DNA of 64,000 nucleotides. It comes from Neckera pumila. Lineage: Eukaryota; Streptophyta; Bryopsida; Hypnales; Neckeraceae. The DNA lies in the NCBI GenBank assembly GCA_963969595.1, contig OZ018410.1, positions 744,001 to 808,000 on the forward strand, written 5' to 3'. Within the stretch, counting starts at the first letter, position 1. Each line of letters opens with the position of its first letter. Shown here in pieces: positions 23,560-33,815 of this stretch. A model generated the notes under the pieces. That model made no database searches. It worked only from the letters and a program-made list of their open reading frames with translations, and was not told the DNA's origin. The position numbers and the translations under genes are program-made.

Positions 23560-24575
23560 TATGATTAAAGTGGTTTATGGAGATGAGACCATTCCTTCAT
23601 TGTACGAGAATCCAAGAGTTTCTGAGGAGCAGCTTCCCGGGCATCCAGTTTCTTATCTTCTCTTTTGATAATTTAAAATTAATCTTACACATGGGAAGCT
23701 TGAGGCATGCAACTCGCGGCAGTTAATAACCTAACTGAAGTTACTGGTTTTGCACCTCGGTTTGTTTCCTTTTTGCTTTGCCTGAACTCAACAACATGAG
23801 TCATTTGACTTATTAATTTTTGATGTTATGTTTTTGATGGTGTGAGAGGGCCCACTTGAACTAGGGTTGATGAGTGGTGTCTGTTTACTAGATTCATTAC
23901 AACTTTCTTTTGTTTCTATCACCATCTATGTTATAATTTGGCAGATTCTCTTATATTTTTGTCAAGTGGTAGTTTTATTTTTTGGGTTTGGGGTCTAATG
24001 TGCAATTTTTCTCAACCGCACTGGCACAGTATTCTCTCCATTCATTACATGTATGTGTGCGGTTTACAGGTATTGTGAGACGAGCAGTTGCCTTGGGTAG
24101 GTTCCTGCAAAATCCTGTGACTATGGTTGCTTCTTTATGTGGTCCTACGAAGGAAATTCTCTCGTTCAGGTTGCACCCAGTGCAAAACTGCTTGACAAAT
24201 GAGGAATTATATGAAGCCATAGAGCGTGTCATGGTTACTGTGATTAATCAGGTGGGCACCGTCTCTTTCTCTTGCAGTTTGGTTTATCCTTTTTGGTAGG
24301 AATTACTTACTGTGCCATCTTTTGCACTAGACTTTAGACATGAATTGTATCATCACTCTGCATGCGAGGTCCATGAAACATCTTTCTTCGGATTGGATGA
24401 GTAGAAGTGCTCATCATTAAACCCGTCAATTGCAGTGATCCTTCACAGTCATTGCAACTATGTTCCTCTTCTGAACTTGAACTTGTTTCATCCCCTGGTA
24501 TGTTCAGGTTGGTATCAATATTAACCTGGCAACTTCACATGATTGGATTTTTGGCCCTCTTCAATTTGCTGCTCA
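23560..24575 (+). pseudogene. Captured SPT6 fragment
   Basis: Three exon pieces of the transcription elongation factor SPT6. About 23566-23645 reads VVYGDETIPSLYENPRVSEE then QLPG. 24069-24249 reads GIVRRAVALGRFLQNPVTMV, then SLCGPTKEIL and ERVMVTVINQ, with TTTACAG acceptor and CAGGTG donor. 24508-24575 reads VGININLATSHDWIFGPLQF. The blocks and order are those of the conserved core of plant SPT6. Intron positions are retained, so capture was from DNA rather than from mRNA. Only a small part of a normally very long gene is present. Confidence 0.85.
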
Positions 24576-24676
24576 TTTTATTTGGTTCTGCAATCGTTTC
24601 ATCCTGACATATCTTTGTTAATCTTTTTATCAAGAGACATTAGTGTGACTTGGTGAGTTGTGGCTTTGTTCTGCAG

Positions 24677-25096
24677 CAATTCAACGGAGATCCAGTTGTG
24701 CCAGTACAACTTGTGCATCCTGAGCACTCGGAGAAAGCTCTGTATCACCTCTGCGATGAGGTGCACAAGATCACTAAGGGCCTGTGCTTGGATTTGCTCG
24801 TGGCAATTCTTCCAGACAGCAATGCACCTTTATATGGTATGTAAACTATTATACTCAGAGTTTGTAAACTGTTTTAATATGGAGTGATCTATGTTCAGGG
24901 CACTTCTGTGAAGTGCATGGTCCAAATCTTAAGATAGATGTCGTTTTTTAATGGTTGTGATGGATGTTGATTGTAGGTGATATGAAGAAGCAGTGTGAGA
25001 CTGTCCTTGGTGTAGTCTCACAGTGTTGTTTGACCAAGCATGTCTTTAAGATGAGCAAGCAATACTTGGCCAATGTAGCTCTAAAGATTAATGCTA
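24677..25096 (+). pseudogene. Captured ARGONAUTE (MID/PIWI boundary) fragment
   Basis: Two exons spliced LYG|GT. The first (about 24677-24838) reads QFNGDPVVPVQLVHPEHSE and ends LDLLVAILPDSNAPLYG. The second (24979-25096) reads [20 protein letters not shown] then [20 protein letters not shown]. The [10 protein letters not shown] and [12 protein letters not shown] blocks are diagnostic of plant AGO proteins, which bind small RNAs. The catalytic PIWI Asp residues are downstream and absent. It abuts the SPT6 piece, forming a chimeric passenger segment within the CACTA element. Confidence 0.92.
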
Positions 25097-25349
25097 AGCA
25101 CCTTCATACAATTCATGGAGAGCATTTAGGTTGCACACTAGTTGCATGCAAGTTGCATATTAGTTGTACACAAGTTGCATACTAGGTGCAACTAGGTGCA
25201 CATAGGTTACAAATGAGTTGCATGCTAGTTGCATATCAGTTGCATATTAGTTGTATATTAGTTGCATAGTAGTTGCATAGTAGTTGCACACTAGTCGTAT
25301 ATTAGTTGAAAATATGGTTGCATACTAGTTGCATATTAAGAAATTGGAG
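25097..25349. repeat. Patchwork junction: TNP2 scrap plus subterminal array copy
   Basis: 25097-25125 is identical over 29 bases to 21632-21660 inside the TNP2 gene. It runs directly into about 225 bases (25122-25349) that closely match 50349-50602 of the right subterminal array, including the pair AGGTGCAACTAGGTGCACATA. The AGO exon ends at the same point. This looks like a repair patch that copied from two other parts of the same element. Confidence 0.85.
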
Positions 25350-26936
25350 ATGCCAGGAGAGATATTGGGTCTCACTAGTCCATGATCGTCCCTGCCAACG
25401 GCTTGTTGGTTTTGTAGATGGGGTTCCTGTGAATGTTGAGATCGTTTCCTCGACTGAGGATTACATAATTGTCTTAAATCACGGACTCCTATTTTTTGGA
25501 ACTCACCCCGGCAATAGCAACAATGATTCATATTAGTTTTACAACCTCAAGTATATAGAGCCAAGTGAGAATGGGCCGTTAGTGAGCTATAGTGTTCTTA
25601 TGTCATCCCAATATCGCTATTTCATTCATACACGTGATGTGTGTTACCTTTTCATTCATCCTACAGTGAGATAGATGAGATGTATGGACGAGAATGACTA
25701 CTTTACAGAGAACCTCTACTGCGCCGCCAACTTTATGATCTTCTTTATGCTAGTGCTAGTTTAGTGCTAGTTTCGACTAGAATGAATGCCTCCTTTTTGT
25801 ACACAGCTCTCCTGAGTCTTGAGTTCTCTCTCGCAGCCAGAATGGAGAGAAGGAAAAGCGACAAGGAGCCGCGGTGTTTCTGCGGGCTTAGTTTCAAGAT
25901 GCCAGTCTATGATTATTGGCAACAGAGGAGAGGAGGAGTTCAGTGGTAGGGTTTAGTACCAATTATTGTGGTTGAAAGACTTTTTGTTTTTGCATGGAGA
26001 GTTTGCAGGTGCGGCACGCGATTGATACCTTTGAGGTGCAGGAAACATGCTTTTTACGATTTCTTGAGAGAGAGTAAGGAGTCTTTCTTGAGTGAGAGAG
26101 AGTAAGCGATTGATACCTTTGAGGTGCAGTATAGGAAGACATGCTTTTTACGATTTCTTGAAAAGAGTAAGGAGTCTTTCTTGAGTGAGAGAGAGTAAGG
26201 ACTAGAGGTGTAGAGTACGGCTGTGTGAGTTGACAAGCGATTCGGCGCTGTCTTGCGATCTTGGCTGCAGGTGTCTGGGCTATCAAACCGTGAGTTTTAG
26301 GTTTGATCTGCGAGTTTTGAGCTTCATTGGAGGTGCAAGTCTGAAGCTTTAGAGTATGCTTCGGTTTGATAGAGGTTTCGGGATTGAGAGATTAGTTTGG
26401 TGAGATGTTTTTTCCTCTTGATTGGGTTTTGTGACTGGGGTCATGGTTGGGCTAGGGTGGGATTGCTGGGTTGGGTTGGGGTTGCTGGATCATCTGGGAT
26501 GGGGAGAAACAAACCATGTTTTTATTCCTGTAGTTTCGAGGACTTTGTGAAATTTGAAATTTCAAGGACTATTAGAAATTTGAAAAATTTTAGTTGATTT
26601 CTGTGGGGTTCAGTGTGTTTGGGAGTGTTTTTTGTGTAATGTGTTGTGGTTGCTGACAATAATTGGTTTTGGAATAGGAGTGAATTTGCTATTTTATTTG
26701 CAAAATTGCACAGGTGTTAGGTGTTGTTCTGGTGGCACCTGCATTGAGTATCTTTTGCACTGCACAGCACCGCACCTGAACTAACTACATTTACAACTCA
26801 ACGAAAGTGAGCATTCCTATATTCTTTCTTTTCACCATATTTCATTGTTTGATAGATATACATTTATATCATCTAATGTTTTTTTTATTGATAATAATAA
26901 CTAAGCAATGATTTTTATTGCAGGAGAGTCTCTTCA
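25350..26936. other. CACTA internal region, origin unclear
   Basis: Plus frames 25306-25536 and 25764-25949 may be further passenger scraps, but I recognise none. Near-tandem copies of a CTTTTTACGATTTCTTGA / GGAGTCTTTCTTGAGTGAGA segment lie at 26045-26200. The rest before the TTGCAG acceptor at about 26932 is T-rich leader or intron. Confidence 0.35.
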
Positions 26937-26950
26937 AAGCGGAATAGTAC

Positions 26951-28009
26951 AATGGATTCAATGGATCGGCTACCGTCTAAGAAAAGAGCTAGAGGTAACA
27001 AGAAAGACAAGGAAGTCATCACAGAAGATGAAGATCCCATTTCTTCAAATGATTTAAGCAGCAACAATAGTGAGTTGCTAAAATTTTAGAAAGTATTTTT
27101 TTTACAAAACTTTAAATTCTTCAAATTCATCAAGTACATTGTAGTTTCCTTTCCATTTCTTGTAATACTAATACTATCACTTTTTGTTTAGGGGATGAGC
27201 AAAATGAATAAGAAGAAATTGATCACCGTTTGAACCATGCTACTCAACAAAATCAGCCGATGCAATCCATGCAGCAGCCAGGGCAATGGCAGTGGATGCC
27301 ACAATTTGGGCCACCACTGTCTACACAGTGGACATGTCCCCCCTATGTTGGACCAACAAGTTCTCCCTATTCTGGATCGGGAGGTCCTCCATACTCTCCC
27401 TATTTGGGGTCGGGATCTGGAGGACCAGTAGCTCCTGCTTCTGTTTTATGGCAGAATCCTGAGAGCATTGGACGATCCAATAGACGAAAGAAGCAGAAGG
27501 AGTTAGAAAAAAGTTCAACAATGAGGAGCAAGGGTGGGCTGAAACCAAATGCAGTGCATGTGACTTTGAACGGGAGATTGATGCATCATCTTCCGGGAAG
27601 AATGCTTGGGACCAGTCTATGAGATCATATGTCCCTTTAACACTTGATATGAGTGTTATTGAATACGATAAGTATAGACCAAAGACTTTGAAGAAGTTAA
27701 GAGACTCAATGGATGCAGAATTTGAATATGTGGGGAATCCTCTTAGTAATAGGGGTTTTCGAAATGCAGTGGTACGGTTTTTGAAAGGTGAACATTGCAA
27801 ATTAAAAAAGCTACATGTTCCAGGGGGTAGTGATGATGAGAAAGATTGTCCAACAACTATAGACCTTCAGCAATGGAAACGATTGAAAGCTTATTGGAGT
27901 GCAAGTGATCAAGTACAAAAATCTGAAGTGATGTCCAATGCTCGGAAATAAGTTCAAAATGTGTCAAAGCGTGGTCGTCGAGGGAAAGCAGGCTGCGAAA
28001 TTGCTGTGG
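26951..28009 (+). pseudogene. CACTA second gene (Transposase_24/Ptta-like), 5' part
   Basis: A small first exon (26951-27063) begins MDSMDRLPSKKRARGNKK. After a short intron, a second exon (about 27191-28009) opens with an in-frame TAA, then a Gln/Pro-rich segment (QQPGQWQWMPQFGPP). A one-base slip in an A run near 27510 changes frame. The frame then gives YVPLTLDMSVIEYDKYRPKT and LQQWKRLKAYWSASDQVQKS, the W..L..YW...Q..S pattern of Ptta/En/Spm transposase proteins. The exon ends at a GTGAGT donor (28010). The rest of the gene lies 20 kb away at 48100-49912, past element B. Its likely role is binding the subterminal arrays. Confidence 0.75.
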
Positions 28010-28861
28010 TGAGTTTTTTCAATAGTTTGTTTAAAAAGGCCATATTCATTAAAATGAGAGAATATAGCGTCTCATTTTAATTATGAACCTAAATTTAGTA
28101 TGAAAAAGGGTTCATTAATTTGAGATACTTCAATAAATTGAGACTGTAATATGCCAAAGCAACTACAACTTTTTGTACAAAAAAAAGTTGCACCAATCCA
28201 TATCACTTTGCACACTACACATTTCATATCTTATATTTGTATATTTTTCTATTATAAAGATCACGTACTTTTTAGGGTCTCTTTGGATAAACTCGCTTTC
28301 CACCATTTGTGGGAAAGATATTAAAAGGATCTCAATGACATTTGAACAAAGATTGTTGATAACATACAATAATTAACAATTTTAAGATTGTTTGTACAAT
28401 ATTTTGCACAAGCACAGGAATCAGATTTCATAATTAGTCTTCATAAATCACAGTCACCTTCAGAAAGAAACAAACATGAACAATAGAAATGAAATTAATA
28501 AGTAAAAAAAGGCACAATATAATATTACAAATAACAATACAAATTTATTATATTATGAAAAATGTAGAATATACAATATAGTAATAACTAAAAAAGATTG
28601 AGCACCCCAAACTAAAGTTAACCCGAAGCAAAATCTATGTAAATATGACCTTCCAATCTAATTCATTTTAATTATTTTTTTATCTTTTTTTTGGCATAGT
28701 TATCATAAAGAAATCACCTAGCAACTTATAACACTTCTCCCAAATTTTTTTTTGTTCTAAATTTTTCTCTTTTTACATTTATTCTTTAATTGGTTATTTA
28801 AAAACTAAGCTACAAACTCCTAAAATGGCATCCTATGCCCAAAACCTATTCATCCCTGCGC

Positions 28862-31714
28862 CTAAGAAGGATTGCTTCCTTCAGCAATGGCATTGGCGTC
28901 CACGGACTCTTTGATGATGCAGATTTGCGTTTTCAGGATTTTGATGCGAGGGTCTGCAGTAGCCGCCTTCACACGGGGCTTCCAAGCCATCATTAGGGTA
29001 TCCGTATGATTCCAACTTGTGGAGACGTTCTTGTCTTCACACCATAAATTCCCTTGTTTTGTGTCCCATCCAAGATATGTATTGTCATCAATGTGCTCAA
29101 ATGAAGCAGGCGTCCAGTACTGCAAGTGAATGTAATTGACATGCCCCGGGTCTAGACTAGGGTTTGTTAATGCCCTTGCAAGCTAAAAAGGACGAAGGTC
29201 ACCATCGGCAGGACGTACTGCAACAAAGTAATCGGCATATACATCACGGGCTACACGAAATGAAGAACGAGGACGGTCACGCCTTTTCCCAACAAAAGGT
29301 GCATCCTCTGCAAACTCTTCACGCATATTGCTATCATCTTGGTATTGGTCTTCTTCTTCTCTTGCGACTATTGAATTCGGCCAAAATCCATCTCGCAATA
29401 TATCACGACCCACAAGTGGTTCTTGCAAAGCATTTCTCACACCTTCCCAGTACTTCATCACTGCCGCATTTCTCCTCCGGAATTCCCCAGACAGGTCTTG
29501 ATTAGCCATTGCACCCCACAAAGCAATATACCCGTCTAACCCCTTACAAACCTCATCGAAGCAACGCATCGGTTGCGGTGCAAAAGGTTTAGGACTACCC
29601 TTTGGCACTTTAGGTCTCCCATCAGATGTCTCCTTCCATAGGCGAATCCCTCCACCTTCTTTAGGCAACCAGTCAACGTCCGTACAAAGAATTTTGTACT
29701 GCATCAAGGGCCATCCATTCGAATCTTTGTAGAACTTGAATTGCTGCGCTTGTGAATGGCCTTGTAGTGCATCATCGCCAGTATGCAAGAATCCTTCAAC
29801 ATATTTTTTGAAATCAAGGACCTCTTCAATTAGATGCGGAATTACAGATTGTATTTTGCAATCCATGAAGGACTTCATGAGCCTTGGAACTGTGAGGTAG
29901 TCATTTGTCTTCAACATGCTGCTCCAACGACCAAACAGAGCATCGATGTCCTTGTGAGTGTGCCCAACAAGAAGGAAATTGATGTAGACTTCACGGAAAA
30001 CAGCTCTGTATACAAGGAGAGAGCAAAATGCAAAAACCCATCGGTTTTTGTTGTCTCCAGCGGCATTATCGAGCTGTAGAATTAATGTTGGAGGAAGACA
30101 TTGGAATTGCACCACTTCTTCAGAGCGAGGAGCCAGGGAGTCCACACAAATCTCCGAGCCTTCCAGCACAGCCTTTGACAATCGATGAATCATATCTTTG
30201 ACAGGAGGAAACAATTGACGTGATGAAAATTTCGGTTCAGACTCAAGATCTCGCAACAATTTTGCAATGGAGCCCACTGTATGGTTGGAGTTTGTAGGAA
30301 AGATGTCTAAGCCGTAGTGCGCATACCTCACGTCTCCATGACCGTGAGCAATCATGCTAGTGATAGCAATGGGCAACTTCATGAAAGAATCGGTGCCCTT
30401 GTTCTTGTGAGAATAATGGGGAGAAGCCGTTTTTGAATGATCCATCTTGTCGTGGATTATAGTAAGAACCTTCTCCGGATACCTCTCAGACATCATACGA
30501 TTTGCATAGTACAGCTCTCTGTGTGCCTCTTGACCAGCGAGATGGACCTTTAACTTTGTAGTCCAAACTTTTTGCGCACGGGAACGTGGAGTGCAAGCGG
30601 CCCTCAATTGCTTGAGTTTATCACATTGTGCACATCGAGCAAAATTGTCACCACGTGCTTTTGGAGCGTACTCTGGAAAAGAAGCTCGTCGGATGTTGCT
30701 CAACCCGCTCGTTGAAATTTGTCGCAATTGAAATGTGGAATTGACGTTGTTTATCTCTGGCAAATGCTCCTTCCATTGAAATGATGAAGGCAGGACCATG
30801 GATGGAACCTTATCTCCGGACTGAAGAGTCCTTGATTTGTGAGGCATCGGGTCTACTTCCCTCTCAACAATAAGTCGAAGTGTGGCCGTCGCTTGTAATG
30901 TATGAGTCCGCGGCTTTTTCAAGCCAAGATTACCATGGTGCTCCGGCTTCTTATCGACTTTGGACATCGCCCTGTACCTATAGTAGGTAGCCCGTGATAT
31001 TCCATGAATTTTGTACCAAGCAGTGGGACAAACTTCATATTGGGACAAAGTAATCATATCCTTCCCATCATCGCCGGGGTGGGTTTGCTTGTATGCGTCA
31101 AGGAAACGCGATTTTCGTAATTTCACCCCGCCGTCGACATGAACAAAGGAACGAAGCGCTTGAATCTGACCACGTGGGAATGGCTGCAAACAGTTCTTCA
31201 GGCAACAATCCATAGTTGACACCTGAGTGATCGCTTGCAAGGTGAGGAGGGTTTCTTTTTTCGGAGGGTTAGCCGGTTCTATCCTCTGTCGAGTACTTTC
31301 ATAAGAACGAATTCCAGCCCGAACACGCCGCGTAGATGCACTCATTGCCGACTTGTACAGAAATGTCTGATCATGGTCATACAAACTGACACCGTTGAGA
31401 TATGTCCTTGAAATGGGCCAGGAATGCATTGACCACATCCATTGCGACGGAACATCAGCTTCACAGAGGGATTCCGCAATTTGAATTGCGACCCGGTCAT
31501 CTCCAAGCGGTTTCCCATCCATGTCAATGACGAGGCCTGCATCGACGCTGTGGCAAATTCCTTTTGCCACTTCCATTCCAGCTTCATTTGTGAGTGTCAC
31601 GGCCTTGGTATACCACAAAGCACGAGGGATGCCCTCGCATGGCGCGACACCCGGCGGCAAGGTTGGCACTGAGTCCGCAAACTCATTCGCGGAAATATTG
31701 TCCATTCTGTACAT
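28862..31714 (-). pseudogene. DUF7869-like, transposase-like protein
   Basis: A single reading frame of 951 codons starts at ATG 31714 and is broken only by TAG at 29183, in the context PF[stop]LARAL where Trp is plausible. The frame then continues to 28862. Residues 361-364 give CAQC, a possible zinc site. HDKMDHSK lies at 421-428, LILQLDNAAGDNKN around 549, and FLLVGHTHKDIDALFG at 580-595. These blocks are those of DUF7869 proteins. The spaced Asp residues (422, 549, 589/591) suggest an RNase H-like DDE/D fold, which is inference. No introns are evident. It is divergent to the ParB-like gene in the same element and is the best candidate for its transposase. Confidence 0.75.
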
Positions 31715-31789
31715 GGCATCAAACTATTAGTAAGCTATTAAAATTATAATGAACACTGTCCATGAGATGCAAGGATTCAGTTCACAAGT

Positions 31790-32556
31790 TTATCTTCGAC
31801 TCGAAGAAAATCCATTGAAATGATTTCTGCCGGTCTGACAAATTGATTGTACACTTGACAATAATTCAATCAAATGAGTCATTACAGTCGAAAAATCTTA
31901 TCATTGACATAAACATAATCTAGTGGAATGTCACCCTCCATCCTGACTAATTTATCTTCGACTCGAAGATAATCCATTCTATTCTGAACATATTATATGA
32001 GACTCAAAAAATAAACTAATGGAACGAATCTCTCCGGTCCGGCTATTTTGTCATAGACTCAAAGTTAAAGTATAATCTACAGTCGAGAGTATCCATCCTG
32101 GATTCAAAATAAAAACAATGGAATGACGAGAGTATCTTCGACTCGAAGATACTCCTGTGGAAGGACATCATACAGTCTAGAATTCATTATCGTTCGCTCG
32201 AAGATAATTCAGAGAATTGAAGGAGTCGTCACTGACAAACAAGTTAGATGGTGTGTTCCTATTTATCGTATCCTTGACTCGAAGATAATTTGACATTTCT
32301 ATAATGCTAGGAGGAATGTCATCGAATAATCCCCATAATAGTAGTTGAGATATGTTTATCTTCGAGTCGAAGATAAACTACATTGCAAGTCTGACGTTAC
32401 TATCCTCGCACCGAGGATAATCTCTGCCAGATCATGAAATACTTACACTTTTGATACCTAAAGCATTAATTCGATTCAGCGAGTCTAGATTATCTTCGAG
32501 TCGAAGATAATAATTTCACCGTTTCAATTTATCATTATCCTCGAATCGAAGATAAT
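31790..32556. repeat. Family B palindrome cluster upstream of the DUF7869-like gene
   Basis: Nine copies of a palindrome with arms TTTATCTTCG / CGAAGATAAA and a 3-base centre lie at about 31790, 31952, 32131, 32186, 32262, 32354, 32400, 32489 and 32534. The copies at 32131-32153, 32354-32378 and 32489-32511 have perfect arms of 10-12 bases. Others have one or more changes. All lie within 850 bases upstream of the ATG at 31714, separated by unrelated sequence. Confidence 0.9.
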
Positions 32557-33508
32557 CCCTTCTTCATGTCATTGAGAGTGAAGACAACCTCCGTTTCCGG
32601 TATTTACGGCGTACATTTTGGTAAGCTGATATCTGTTTAGAAACAAGCGTTGCAATCGAGAATTTCACCCTCTCAAAAATCAGCCCTGAAGACAATCTGA
32701 TCGAAACCAGGGACGTGGAATGGCTGAATGCAAGTACTGTCCTATGAAATCAGAGTACTTTCAGTCGCAAGAACTCGGCATGAAACAGAGGAAAATGAAC
32801 AACAAGCAAAACAATGACCTTATGCGAATGAGTGCGAAACTGAGGACCGCTGATGATAGTGCTTTCGCACAGAATAACTGAAATCGCGAAGTACAAACTA
32901 AAAGTATGCGCCGGAGCGATGCTTGCAATGGCGATGGAAGAAGAGAATGAAGGAGGACTGCAGTGAGGAAATGTGGGGCTTGCGGAGAGAAAGAGACGGT
33001 GTTGGCATGGCGGGAAAATAACGATGGGAATTTCTGGATTTCAAACCGTTGAACACTTTTCGCTCATCGGGGGGAAGAACCTCCTCAGTTTTGGGGTGCG
33101 CTGACATTGGAAACCTCCATAAAAAGGTAAGCGGCGACGTTGACAATGTGCTTTTTCTTTAATATTAGAGCACCATCCATTCCGCCGCTTTTCTGTAGAC
33201 AAGGTGGAATTTGCTTTAGACAAATCAGGGAGATAAATAGGGGGAATATCACTTTACAACAATTCCGGCTGCCAAATTCTCGAACACACTGTCAGCTTCA
33301 TTTATTGGCGATTTGGCTTCTTCTCTGATTTGACATTTGTCCAATTCATGAGTTGTTTGTCCCACCTGCCTTCGACCATTTTCGTTAACTTTTTTCTTTT
33401 CTAACATTGGATTGCAGTTTGTGTTTGTGACAAGTGGCAGCACGAATTTGTCATCATGCCACTAATGTACATAGAATGCTATTTTTTTAATTCAATATAT
33501 TATATAGT
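32557..33508. other. Element B intergenic region
   Basis: Sequence upstream of the palindrome cluster. Short ORFs resemble nothing I know. No repeat stands out. Confidence 0.35.
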
Positions 33509-33815
33509 AGGGGGAATCAACTTGTAGGGTCTAGGGTTTAGGGTTTGAAGGGTTTAGGGTTTAGGGTTTAGGGTTCAAGGTATTAGGTGTGGTATTCTAC
33601 AATTCTTGATTTTACTAGAAGAAATAGATTCTAACTTAGTTGACTATTGCTTTTGGATTGTTCTTTTGTGGGGGGAATCACCTTATAGGGTCTAGGGTTT
33701 AGGGTTTGAAGGGTTTAGGGTTCAAGGTATTAGGTGTGGTATTCTACAATTCCAGATTACACTAGAAGAAGAAATACATTCTAATTTTGTTGACTATTGC
33801 TTTTGGGTTGTTCTT
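33509..33815. repeat. Tandem duplication with TTTAGGG telomere-like runs
   Basis: Two copies of a segment of about 150 bases (33509-33666 and 33672-33815). Each starts GGGGAATCA, passes through GGGTCTAGGGTTTAGGGTTT and ends near GACTATTGCTTTTGG. The TTTAGGG units match the common plant telomere repeat. The runs are too short and interrupted to be a telomere. Confidence 0.8.

Noticed and set aside
25963..26286. Minus ORF with repeated TLSHSRKTPYS
   Set aside because: It is a translation of a local tandem duplication (26045-26200) with no gene context.
33509..33815. A chromosome end or true telomere
   Set aside because: The runs are only a few units long, interrupted, duplicated, and lie inside a transposon.
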